This document shows positions 44,469-52,543 of a DNA stretch of 64,000 nucleotides, one piece after another; the first letter of the stretch is position 1; each line of letters begins with the position of its first letter. Location: assembly GCA_029781795.1 (NCBI GenBank), contig JAKOWB010000276.1, positions 62,001-126,000 of the forward strand, written 5' to 3'. The translations under genes and the position numbers were made by a program. A model generated the notes under the pieces. It worked only from the letters and a program-made list of their open reading frames with translations. It searched no databases and was not told where the DNA came from. Source of the stretch: Pseudomonadota bacterium. GTDB taxonomy: Bacteria; Pseudomonadota; Alphaproteobacteria; Kiloniellales; JACOMY01.

Positions 44469-45488
44469 ATGACCCTGCTCGCCCCTGCGACCGGAAGCGG
44501 TCAGGCGCTGCTGCGCCGGATGAGCCGTCCGGCCACGCTCGTCGCGCTGTTCGCCGCCATCTGGCTGCCGCTGCTCGCCTACGTACTCGACGGCGGAAGG
44601 GAGGTCACGCGCCCGGCCCTGCTGATCGCGGTGCCGTCGAGCCTGCTGCTCTACCTGGCGCTGCTGGCCGCCTGGCAGGAGTCGGGCGTGGCGCGCTTCG
44701 GCCTGACGATCGTGATGTTCTGGATACTGGTGGCGGTCAGCGTTCCCTTCCTGGGGTTGATCGACCCGAACAAGCCGATCGCCCCCTTCGCCCTGCCCTG
44801 GAGCGAGAAGTCCGGACATTTCTTCCCGCTGGGCGCGGACCTGAAGGGACGGGACATGCTGGCCCGGATGCTCTGGGGCTGCCAGCGGGTCCTGGTTTGG
44901 GGCATCAGCGCCACGGCCGTCGCCTATGCCATCGGCGTGATGCTCGGCCTGGCCGCCGGCTACCTGGGGGGCTGGTGGGATCGGATCATTTCGATGATCG
45001 GCAACGTCATTCTCTCCTTTCCCGTGATGGTGCTCTTCATCCTGATCCTGAACTACATCGGGGCCAGCGGCTTCAACATCATCGTCGCGGTGACCTTCGC
45101 GTCCTCGCCGGCGATCATGCGGATCGTGCGCGGCCTGGCACTCGACCTGCGCACGCGGGAATTCGTGGCCGCGGCGCAGACCCGCGGCGAAGGCCGGCTG
45201 CGCATCATGCTTGTCGAGATCCTGCCGAACGCGCGGGGGCCGCTGATCGTCGATGCCTGCCTGCGCCTCGGCTACACCACGGTGGCCATCACCACGCTAA
45301 CCTTCCTCGGACTTGGCCTGCAGCCCCCGGACGCGGACTGGGGGCTGATGATACGCGAGGCCGCCAAGGCGGCCCTGCTGTGGAAGTTCTCCTACATGCT
45401 GATGATCCCCGCGCTCGCGGTTTCCAGCCTGATTCTCGGCTTCAACCTCATGGCTGACGGCCTGCGCGAAATGAGCCTGAAGGACTAG
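44469..45488 (+). CDS. ABC permease, DppC/OppC type
   Basis: 339-residue permease. The N-terminus has three hydrophobic segments before the conserved block FFPLGADLKGRDMLARMLWG. The transport domain has the EAA-like loop RTREFVAAAQTRGEGRLRIML and ends FNLMADGLREMSLKD, as in DppC. It is somewhat longer than usual because of two extra N-terminal helices (about 20-85). Tightly coupled to the first permease. Forms the channel for the family 5 binding protein; the ATPases must be supplied from elsewhere. Confidence 0.92.
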   Translation: MTLLAPATGSGQALLRRMSRPATLVALFAAIWLPLLAYVLDGGREVTRPALLIAVPSSLLLYLALLAAWQESGVARFGLTIVMFWILVAVSVPFLGLIDPNKPIAPFALPWSEKSGHFFPLGADLKGRDMLARMLWGCQRVLVWGISATAVAYAIGVMLGLAAGYLGGWWDRIISMIGNVILSFPVMVLFILILNYIGASGFNIIVAVTFASSPAIMRIVRGLALDLRTREFVAAAQTRGEGRLRIMLVEILPNARGPLIVDACLRLGYTTVAITTLTFLGLGLQPPDADWGLMIREAAKAALLWKFSYMLMIPALAVSSLILGFNLMADGLREMSLKD

Positions 45489-45492
45489 CGCC

Positions 45493-47028
45493 ATGACTGC
45501 GGCACATGCCAGGGCCCTGCTGCTGACGGGCCGCGATCTTTCGCCGGAGGCGGTCGCCCTGGCGGCAAGGCCAGGTGGTCGCGTCGCGCTGTCCGGCGAA
45601 GGCCTGGAGCGCATGGCGGCCGCGCGGGCAGTCGTCATGACGGCGATCGCCCATCGCGTACCGATGTACGGCGTGACCACGGGCCTGGGTACCCGCGTCA
45701 GCGAGACGCTCGACGAAGGCGCGCTCACCGCCTTCTCGCGACAGACATTGCGCGGCCGCGCCCAGGCCATCGGCGCGGCCCTGCCGGTCGCCGTGGTGCG
45801 CGGGGCGATGCTCATCCGCGCCAACACGCTGCTGCTGGGCGCCGCCGGCGCGGCGCCGGCCGTCGCCCAGTTCCTCGTCGACTGCCTCAACCGGGACCTT
45901 ACGCCGCTGGTGCCCGAGCTCGGCTCGATCGGCACCAGCGACCTGCTGCCCGCCGCGGTTCTGGGCAGCGCCCTGGTCGGCGAGGGAACGCTGCTCTCGG
46001 CCGATGGCGTGGCCCGGCCAGCAGCCGAGGCGCTCCGTGAGGCCGGCATGGCACCGCTGGCACTCGGCCCGCGCGACGGCCTGGCGCTCTGCGGGCACGA
46101 CGGGCTGTCCGCGGCCATGGCGGCCCTGGGCGTCGCCGAGGCCCGCCTGCTGCTGGGCGCCTGCCAAGCCGCCGCCGCCCTCGCCTGCGAGGGCTTTCGC
46201 GCCAACCTGACGCCGCTGCGGCCGGAGGCCCTGGCCTTTCGGGCGCAACCCGGAGAGGCGAAGGCTGCCGCCGACCTGCGCCGGCTGCTGGAGGGCAGCA
46301 GCCTGTTGCAGCCCGGCCAGGCCCGCCGCCTGCAGGACCCCCTGTCGTTCCGCACGCTGGCCCAGGTGCATGGCGCGGTCCAGGCCGCGCTGGATTTTGC
46401 CGATGGCGTGGTGCGCGCCGAGATCAACGGCGCGAGCGACAATCCGGTGGTGCTGGCGGCCAGCGGCGAAGTGATTTCCAGCGGCAACTTCCACAATCCG
46501 CACCTGACGCTGGCGGGCGATCTTCTGGCACGTGCCCTGACGTTCGCTGCCGCGTTGCAGGCCGCGCGCATCGCCAAGCTGCTGTCAGCGCGCTTCACCG
46601 ACCTGCCGGCCTACCTGGCGCGTCCCGGCGCCGACAGCAACGGCTTTGCCCCGCTGCTCAAGCTGGCGGAGTCGCTGCTCGCCCGCGTGCAGGCCGAGGC
46701 GACGCCGGTGCCGATCTGGCCGAGCATCAGCGCCGACGGCGTCGAGGACGCGCTGACCAACGCGCAGGAGTCCGGACGCAAGCTGCTCCTCGTGACCGGC
46801 GCCTGCCGGCAACTGGCGGCGCTGGAACTCATGGTGGCGGCGCAGGCCGTGGAGCTGAGGGGCCTCGACGGCGGCCTGGCAACCCGCATGCGGCGGCTAC
46901 TCGCCTTCGTTCGCACGCTGGTGGCGCCGCTGCGCGAGGACCGCCCGCTGGCCGGTGAGTTGACGTCTTTGGTCGAGGCGGTCGCGGCTGGCCGTCTGCG
47001 CGACCTGATGGATGAAACCGCTGCCTGA
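45493..47028 (+). CDS. Aromatic ammonia-lyase (HAL/PAL) family protein with degenerate MIO motif
   Basis: 511 residues, clearly of the histidine/phenylalanine ammonia-lyase fold: YGVTTGLGTRVSE (Y59 matches HAL Tyr53), NGASDNPVVLA, SSGNFHNPHLTLAGD, QDPLSFRTLAQVHGA. The prosthetic-group motif, ASG in G-S-V-G-A-S-G-D-L, reads GSIGTSDLLP here: Thr148-Ser149-Asp150, with the Gly apparently missing. The HAL Asn195 position (LALLNGT) reads LALCGHD, and HAL Tyr280 (QDPYSLR) is Leu284. These losses suggest it is not a normal MIO ammonia-lyase. Lies four bases after the permease stop and overlaps nothing else real. It could be a MIO-free lyase, a binding protein, or a relative of ergothionase. Function unknown. 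Confidence 0.85.
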   Translation: MTAAHARALLLTGRDLSPEAVALAARPGGRVALSGEGLERMAAARAVVMTAIAHRVPMYGVTTGLGTRVSETLDEGALTAFSRQTLRGRAQAIGAALPVAVVRGAMLIRANTLLLGAAGAAPAVAQFLVDCLNRDLTPLVPELGSIGTSDLLPAAVLGSALVGEGTLLSADGVARPAAEALREAGMAPLALGPRDGLALCGHDGLSAAMAALGVAEARLLLGACQAAAALACEGFRANLTPLRPEALAFRAQPGEAKAAADLRRLLEGSSLLQPGQARRLQDPLSFRTLAQVHGAVQAALDFADGVVRAEINGASDNPVVLAASGEVISSGNFHNPHLTLAGDLLARALTFAAALQAARIAKLLSARFTDLPAYLARPGADSNGFAPLLKLAESLLARVQAEATPVPIWPSISADGVEDALTNAQESGRKLLLVTGACRQLAALELMVAAQAVELRGLDGGLATRMRRLLAFVRTLVAPLREDRPLAGELTSLVEAVAAGRLRDLMDETAA

Positions 47029-47074
47029 GGGCATCGAACAGGCCCGATCGTCGCGGGGCGAAGGAGATTGCAGT

Positions 47075-48631
47075 ATGCAAGACGACAGCGTCACCACCCC
47101 GTCGCGGCGCAGTGGACGACAGCGCAACCTGAACGCACGCGCCACCGTCGCCATTGCCCAGCGCCCCTGGCAGCAGCCGCGCTCTCGGCTGGCGCCGGTC
47201 GAACTGCTGTCGACCGACGAGCTGGAAAGCATTCATCTCACCTCGCTGCGCATCCTCGAGGAGATCGGCATCGACTTTCTCTCCCCGGCCGCACGCGAGA
47301 TCGTACGCGAAGCCGGCGGGACGACCCTGCCGGGGTCCGAGCGGGTGCATCTCGACCGGCGGCTGGTGGAGTCGCTGGTGGCCAAGGCGCCGCCCTCGTT
47401 CCAGCTGCACGCGCGCAATCCGGAGCGCAGCCTGCAGGTCGGCGGCGGCAGTACCTTCTTCTGCTGCGTCGCCAGCCCGCCCAACTGCCAAGGGCTGGGG
47501 CAGCCCCGCCATCCGGGCACGCTGCCGGACTTCCGCACCTTCCTGAAGCTCGGCCAGCAGCTGAACATCATCCACGCCTTCGGCGGCTATCCGGTCGAGC
47601 CGTCGGAAATCAATGCGCGGGTACGCCACCTGCTCTGCCTGGCGGACCTGGCCAGCATGACCGACAAGGTCTTCCACGCCTATGCCCTCGGCCGGGAGCG
47701 CATCCTCGACGCCATCGAGATCGTGAAGATCGTGCGGGGTATCGACGAAGAGCGGCTGGCGCGAGAGCCAAGCTTCTTCACGGTCGTCAACTCCAGCTCG
47801 CCGCTGCGATACGACAAGCCGATGCTGGAAGGCGCCATCGAGATGGCGCGGCGCAACCAGCCCGTGGCCTACACGCCCTTCACCCTCGCCGGAGCGATGG
47901 CGCCGATCACGCTGGCCGGCGCCCTGGCACAGCAGAACGCCGAGGTGCTTGCCGGCGTCGCCTTCAGCCAGATGGTGCGGCCGGGCACGCCCTGCCTCTA
48001 TGGCGCCTATACCTCCAACGTCGACATGCGCTCCGGCGCGCCGGCCTTCGGTACGCCGGAGTACGCCAAGACGACCCTGATCAGTGGGCAGTTGGCACGC
48101 CGCTATCGCCTGCCCTATCGCGCGTCCAACGGCAACGCGGCGAACGGCCCGGACGCCCAGTCGGTCTACGAGTCCGCCATGTCGCTCTGGAGCGCGATGC
48201 TGGCCCAGAGCAACCTGATGATGCATGCCGCCGGCTGGCTGGAAGGCGGGCTCTGCTCTTCGTTCGAGAAACTGGTGATCGATGCCGAGATGCTGCAGAT
48301 GATCGCCGCCTTCATGGAGCCGACGCCCATCACCGAGGAAACCCTGGCGCTGGATGCCATCCGCGATGTGGGCCCCGGCGGGCACTTCTTCGGCACGCCG
48401 CATACGCTTGCACGGTACGAGAGCGCGTTCTACGTGCCCATGCTTTCGGACTGGAGCAACTATGGACGCTGGCAGGAGGGCGGCGCGCAGGACGCCTTTA
48501 CCCGCGCCGGCGAGATTGCCCGGCGGCTGATCGACAGCTACGAGCCGCCGCCGCTCGCCCCAGATCGCGCGGATGCGCTGGCGGACTTCGTCGCCCGCCG
48601 CACGGCGGAGGGCGGAGCACCGGCCGACTGA
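47075..48631 (+). CDS. Trimethylamine/glycine-betaine methyltransferase (MttB superfamily, non-pyrrolysine)
   Basis: 518-residue MttB-family protein. Typical blocks: SLRILEEIGIDFLSPAARE, KAPPSFQLHARNPERSLQVGG, YTPFTLAGAMAPITLAGALA, APAFGTPEYAKTTL, MHAAGWLEGGLCSSFEK, VGPGGHFFGTPHTLARYESAF. No in-frame TAG occurs, so pyrrolysine is absent, as in glycine-betaine-type (MtgB-like) relatives. ATG at 47075 has AAGGAG eight bases upstream. The enzyme would transfer a methyl group from a quaternary amine to a corrinoid protein, yet no corrinoid-protein or MtbA-like gene is in the window. Supports a methylated-amine theme for the cluster. Confidence 0.92.
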   Translation: MQDDSVTTPSRRSGRQRNLNARATVAIAQRPWQQPRSRLAPVELLSTDELESIHLTSLRILEEIGIDFLSPAAREIVREAGGTTLPGSERVHLDRRLVESLVAKAPPSFQLHARNPERSLQVGGGSTFFCCVASPPNCQGLGQPRHPGTLPDFRTFLKLGQQLNIIHAFGGYPVEPSEINARVRHLLCLADLASMTDKVFHAYALGRERILDAIEIVKIVRGIDEERLAREPSFFTVVNSSSPLRYDKPMLEGAIEMARRNQPVAYTPFTLAGAMAPITLAGALAQQNAEVLAGVAFSQMVRPGTPCLYGAYTSNVDMRSGAPAFGTPEYAKTTLISGQLARRYRLPYRASNGNAANGPDAQSVYESAMSLWSAMLAQSNLMMHAAGWLEGGLCSSFEKLVIDAEMLQMIAAFMEPTPITEETLALDAIRDVGPGGHFFGTPHTLARYESAFYVPMLSDWSNYGRWQEGGAQDAFTRAGEIARRLIDSYEPPPLAPDRADALADFVARRTAEGGAPAD

Positions 48632-48656
48632 CTGTCGCCGGCCGACCGCCCTGGCG

Positions 48657-49586
48657 TCAGGACATGACGTCCTGCAGGCGCTCGGGCAGGAAGCTGCCCG
48701 CCAGCTTGGCCAGCGCATCGGCCTGAGGCGTCAGCGGTCCGCCGCGGCGGCCATAGAGCGCGATGGTCAGCGGCTCGCAGGGATCGGAGATCGGACGGTA
48801 GACCAGGCGTCGCCCGTCATAGCTCGTCGTCACCGCCGGCAGCAGATAGGCGATGCCGAGTCCGACGCCGTTGCCGATCATGCTGCACATCATCTCGAAG
48901 GAGTTGACATCGATGATCCGCCGCGGGCTGTGCCCCGCGACCGTGAAGAGCGACAGCAGCTGCTCCTTGCCCGCGGGTTCGTCGACCACTACCAGCGGCT
49001 GGCTGGCCAGCTCCGCCAGCGACATCGTTCGGTTCGCCGCCAGGCGGTGGGTCGAGGGCAGCAGCGCTCGCGGCTGCAGCGCCATCACCGGCGTGATCAT
49101 CTCGGCATCGCCCAAGGCGATGTTGTAGGTGAGCGCCAGATCGACCCGCCCCGACAGCAGGGCCTCGTTGATCTCGCCGAAGCCCGAGAAGAAGGGCAGC
49201 AGCTGGCAATTCGGGTAGAGCTGCTCCCACCGCCGGATCAGCGGCGTCATGCAGATCGGCGCCAGGTACCAGTAGCAGCCGAGCCTGCAGACCCCGTCGA
49301 GCCCGCTGGGCCGGCCGGCGCCAAGGTCGAGCAGCTGGTCGACCTGTTCGAGAATGCCGCGCGCCCGGCTGAGCACCTCGGCCCCGAAGGCGGTCAGGCG
49401 GACGCCATCGGCGGCCCCGCGCTCGAACAGCCGCTGGCCCAGGCTCTCCTCGAGCTTGGCGAGCGCGCTGGAGATGGCGGACTGGGAGATGTGCACGGCG
49501 CGCGCGGCGGCCGTGATGCCGCCCTTGTCGGCGATGGCCACCAGGTAGGTCAGCTGTGTCAGCGAAATCCGCATCGGCGGCAGCAT
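48657..49586 (-). CDS. LysR-family transcriptional regulator
   Basis: 309-residue LysR-type regulator with HTH SQSAISSALAKLEESLGQRLFER near residues 30-55 and a LysR substrate domain (VCRLGCYWYLAPICMTPLI, NGVGLGIAYLLPAV). Start taken at ATG 49586 (MLPPMRISLTQL) because AGGCGG lies eight bases upstream; an ATG at 49574 (MRISLTQL) is also possible. Convergent with the MttB-family gene (25 bases between stops). A likely regulator of the cluster at 38.3-48.6 kb or of the leftward genes, though it is divergent from neither promoter. Effector unknown. Confidence 0.93.
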   Translation of the reverse strand: MLPPMRISLTQLTYLVAIADKGGITAAARAVHISQSAISSALAKLEESLGQRLFERGAADGVRLTAFGAEVLSRARGILEQVDQLLDLGAGRPSGLDGVCRLGCYWYLAPICMTPLIRRWEQLYPNCQLLPFFSGFGEINEALLSGRVDLALTYNIALGDAEMITPVMALQPRALLPSTHRLAANRTMSLAELASQPLVVVDEPAGKEQLLSLFTVAGHSPRRIIDVNSFEMMCSMIGNGVGLGIAYLLPAVTTSYDGRRLVYRPISDPCEPLTIALYGRRGGPLTPQADALAKLAGSFLPERLQDVMS

Positions 49587-49983
49587 AGGTCTTGCCGCCT
49601 GAGGCACGGAAGTAGCGTTCTGGCGGGGCATCGCGCCGGCCGCCGTCCGGCCAGATGAATCAAGCTGTCGATTCTGCCAAGCCTTCGCGGCTCGACCCGC
49701 CCCGGGGGAGGCTTCGCTCCTACTCCGCAGGTGTTCCTTATCAATGAGTTAACGATCGTCGAGGCGATGCTTCATGCAAGCGTCTCCTGCACGTTCCGCT
49801 GGAGCCAGCCGTCGTTCCGGCCCCCTGGATTCTGCCGCTGTCGAGGACGGCCCGCCGCAGTTCCGGACTCAACGATAGGCCGGCAGGTCGGCGCCAAGGC
49901 CCCGTTTCACCCCCTGTCGATCAACTGGCAGCGCACCTCTGCAAGGCGACCCTGCTCGACGGCGGCAGCGGCATGGACTGCGG
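49587..49983. other. Intergenic region without a recognised gene
   Basis: About 400 bases between the divergently placed LysR start and the DsrE-like stop. It contains an A+T-richer patch at about 49735-49755 (TTCCTTATCAATGAGTTAACG) that may hold the LysR promoter region. A short open frame from 49731 has no ribosome site and no family resemblance. No tRNA, repeat or convincing terminator seen. Confidence 0.5.
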
Positions 49984-50421
49984 TCACTCCGTGATCTTCA
50001 CGAAGCCCTGTTGGACGAGCTGGATCGTGCGGGCCATCGCGTCCCGATTGACCTTGATGTCTGGAAGCAGATCCGCATTGCCCCAGTCGTTGACGCGCGC
50101 AGTCGCGCCGCACAGCTCGACCTTCACGCCGCGCTTCACCAGATCGGCGACGAGATACCTGTAGGGGTTGCCGGTCGCGACGTTGCGCGCGGCATTGTAC
50201 GCGCTGTCGTTCAGCGTCACGTGACCGGCATTGGTGTGGAACACCGCGATCACCTCGCAGTCCGCACCCCACTCGGCGATGTCACCGGTGATGAGCTGCA
50301 GATGGAAGATCGCGGCCGGCAAATCGCCTTCGAACTGCAGCGCGCCGATACTATGCACGCATTTGACATGCCGAAGGACGACGGGAACATCGATGCTCAG
50401 AGCCTTGCCCGAATGGATCAT
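49984..50421 (-). CDS. DsrE/DsrF-like family protein
   Basis: 145-residue small protein with a DsrE-like alpha/beta fold: VVLRHVKCVHSIGALQFEG leads into AIFHLQLITGDIAEWGADCEVIAVFHTNAG, and YLVADLVKRGVKVELCGATAR carries the Cys (in ELCGATA) where sulfurtransferase relatives have their active cysteine. The family includes sulfur-carrier and peroxide- or sulfide-linked proteins of uncertain role. Start ATG at 50421 with GGGGAAG upstream. A longer open frame overlaps the metallo-hydrolase gene and is not used. Last gene of the leftward stress-type group. Confidence 0.75.
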   Translation of the reverse strand: MIHSGKALSIDVPVVLRHVKCVHSIGALQFEGDLPAAIFHLQLITGDIAEWGADCEVIAVFHTNAGHVTLNDSAYNAARNVATGNPYRYLVADLVKRGVKVELCGATARVNDWGNADLLPDIKVNRDAMARTIQLVQQGFVKITE

Positions 50422-50459
50422 GATGTCTTCCCCAGCTTGCGGGATGGGTTGGCGCGGCC

Positions 50460-51407
50460 TCAGACGCCGCGATAGACCAGCGCCGTGAACAGGGCGCCAT
50501 CGATGATCGATTGGCCCCATTGGGCGTCATAGACCGCGGTGGGATGCGCCGCCTGGACCTCTTCCAGGCTCAATCCCTTCGCCTTAAAGGCGGCGACCCG
50601 GGCGCGGACGTCCACTAGCATGTCGCGAAAGGCGAGAAGCTGGGCACGGTCCCCCAAAGGCCCGTGGCCGGGGATCACCTGGGTCTGCGCCGTGGCGAGC
50701 GCCAGGTTCTCGTTGGCGGCTTCGATCATGCCGTCGATGCCTCCGCCGGCGACATAGTCGATGAAGGGATACATGCCGTTCCAGAAGGTATCGCCGGTCT
50801 GCAGGACGTCGGCCTGCTCGAAGTACACCGACAGGTCCCCGTCCGTGTGTGAATGCGCATAGGGTCGGATGATCACGGTCTCGCCCCCGAAGGTGAGCGT
50901 CGTTTCGCCTTCGAGCCGTACATTGGGAAGATCCGCTTCGGGAACGGGCGTGAAGGTGTGGCCCCATTCCTCGACGCGCAGGGTCTGCGACAGGCGCGCT
51001 ATCGTCTCGCGGGTCGCCATGAGCTGGGCGCCCCGGCGACGAACCCATCCATCGCCATCGGCGTGATCCCAATGCCAGTGCGTGAGGATCGCATAGCGGA
51101 GCGGGCCGCTGTTCAACCGAGCCAAGGCATCCTCGATCTTCTGCTGCGAGATTGCGATGCCGCAGTCGACGATGAGAAGACCATCCCGTCCGGCGAGGAC
51201 GCCGATGTTGCCCCCGGAGCCCTCCAGCATGCTGACGCCGCCGCGCAGGGGATGAACCGTGATCGGCGACGCCGCGGCCGCTGCATTGATAGTGCTGTAG
51301 GGCGTAGCAGTGGGGGTCTGGGCGACCGCCGCTCCCGCCGCCCAGCCCAGGACGCAAAGGCTTAGAACGAAGCGCATCGCGGTTCCCCGCGCGAACAGGT
51401 CCGACAT
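50460..51407 (-). CDS. Exported metallo-beta-lactamase-fold hydrolase
   Basis: 315-residue MBL-fold protein with a cleavable signal peptide (hydrophobic MRFVLSLCVLGWAAGAAVAQ, cleavage after AVAQ or near it). Zinc-site motifs: HWHWDHADG (HxHxDH, near residue 112), HSHTDGDL, GDTFWNG and the final His in IPGHGPLG. Start at 51407 has AAGGATAGGAC upstream; a later ATG at 51377 (MRFVLSL) also has a fair ribosome site. This SoxH-like periplasmic group includes quinoprotein-relay and lactonase-like enzymes; the substrate is unknown. Neighbour of a DsrE-like gene, so a sulfur or detoxification role is possible. Confidence 0.9.
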   Translation of the reverse strand: MSDLFARGTAMRFVLSLCVLGWAAGAAVAQTPTATPYSTINAAAAASPITVHPLRGGVSMLEGSGGNIGVLAGRDGLLIVDCGIAISQQKIEDALARLNSGPLRYAILTHWHWDHADGDGWVRRRGAQLMATRETIARLSQTLRVEEWGHTFTPVPEADLPNVRLEGETTLTFGGETVIIRPYAHSHTDGDLSVYFEQADVLQTGDTFWNGMYPFIDYVAGGGIDGMIEAANENLALATAQTQVIPGHGPLGDRAQLLAFRDMLVDVRARVAAFKAKGLSLEEVQAAHPTAVYDAQWGQSIIDGALFTALVYRGV

Positions 51408-51541
51408 GTCCTATCCTTCCTTGGCTATGGAGATGGGCACCACGCTGGGCGCGGCCTGCACAAGCGAGTCGTGTCTTGGATGCCGACGGGCTTCCCGGAT
51501 CTTCGACGGGCAGGCTTCGACGGAGCCGAGTTGCGCCAGCA

Positions 51542-52477
51542 TCATCGATTCCGCGGATCGCAAGAGATCAGCCTGAAGGCCAGGTCCCACAGCCGCTCGG
51601 CGTTGCCGGGATCGAGCGCATAGTCGGCCACACCCCCGCTGAAGTCCGTCGGACGTTTCGTGATCCGCATGGCCTGATTGCAGTCCTCGAAGTACCGCCC
51701 GCCGATCCCGTCCAGCAAGGGCGACGCTGCCAGCAGCACCGAGGTTGCAGCCCCCTGCGCGGGTGTCTTCCGGCGCTCGACCGGGGTCTTGAGACCGCCC
51801 GTGTACTTCTGCAGTCCCGTCTGGATGGCGCCCGGATTGGCCGCGTTCGAGACGATGCCGTCGTCCCGCCAGCGACCGGTCACACCTACCGCCAGCAACG
51901 CGCATGCGGTCTTCGACTGCCCATAGGCGCCGATCGGGGTGTAGGGCACGAAGTCGAAGTTCACATCGTCGAACATGACGGGCGAAAAGGCGTGAGCGCT
52001 GGAGCTAAGCGAGACGACGCGCGCGCCCGCGGCCGCGGCCAGCGCCCGATGCAGCCCGACCGTCAGCGCGAAATGACCGAGAAAGTTCGTGCCGAACTGC
52101 ATCTCATACCCTTGCGGCGTCGTCTCCAGTGCCGGGACCGCCATGATGCCGGCATTGTTGACGAGGATATGGAGCGGCCCGTTCCAGCCATCCGCGAAGG
52201 CTTTCACCGACCGCAGATCCGAGAGATCGAGAAGCCGAACATCGACCGACGCATTGGGCGTCGAGCGGCGGATCTCCGCGGCCGCCGCCTGCGCCGCATC
52301 CGGGCGGCGGACGGCGAGCGTGACGGACGCGCCCGCCCTTGCCAGCGCCCGCGCGGTCTCGACGCCAAGGCCGGCCGCGCCTCCCGTCACCACGGCCGTC
52401 CTGCCGCTCAGGTCGATGCCGTGAATGACCTCCTGCGCTTCGGTGGCAAAGCCGAACGGCGTGGTGACGGGCGTCAT
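51542..52477 (-). CDS. SDR-family oxidoreductase (retinol dehydrogenase-like)
   Basis: 311-residue short-chain dehydrogenase with VVTGGAAGLGVETARALARAG (cofactor site), NNAGIMAVP, catalytic Ser in SLSSSAHAFS and YGQSK with Tyr and Lys in place. The late NPGAIQTGLQKY block and overall length resemble the retinol-dehydrogenase/WWOX-like SDR group common in Proteobacteria. Start ATG at 52477 with GAGGAC upstream. Likely reduces a carbonyl xenobiotic or stress product, by context with quinone reductase and tautomerase genes. Confidence 0.9.
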   Translation of the reverse strand: MTPVTTPFGFATEAQEVIHGIDLSGRTAVVTGGAAGLGVETARALARAGASVTLAVRRPDAAQAAAAEIRRSTPNASVDVRLLDLSDLRSVKAFADGWNGPLHILVNNAGIMAVPALETTPQGYEMQFGTNFLGHFALTVGLHRALAAAAGARVVSLSSSAHAFSPVMFDDVNFDFVPYTPIGAYGQSKTACALLAVGVTGRWRDDGIVSNAANPGAIQTGLQKYTGGLKTPVERRKTPAQGAATSVLLAASPLLDGIGGRYFEDCNQAMRITKRPTDFSGGVADYALDPGNAERLWDLAFRLISCDPRNR

Positions 52478-52543
52478 CGTCCAAGTCCTCGGGGCTGCCC
52501 GCGCCTTGGCATCAGCGGATCCCAGGTCCGCGGCCGTGCGCGC

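Noticed and set aside
47075-48631. Pyrrolysine-containing trimethylamine methyltransferase
   Set aside because: The frame has no in-frame TAG codon and is full length without one.
49731-49994. 87-residue plus-strand open frame between LysR and the DsrE-like gene
   Set aside because: Starts in an A+T-rich promoter-like patch, lacks a Shine-Dalgarno and shows no recognisable domain.
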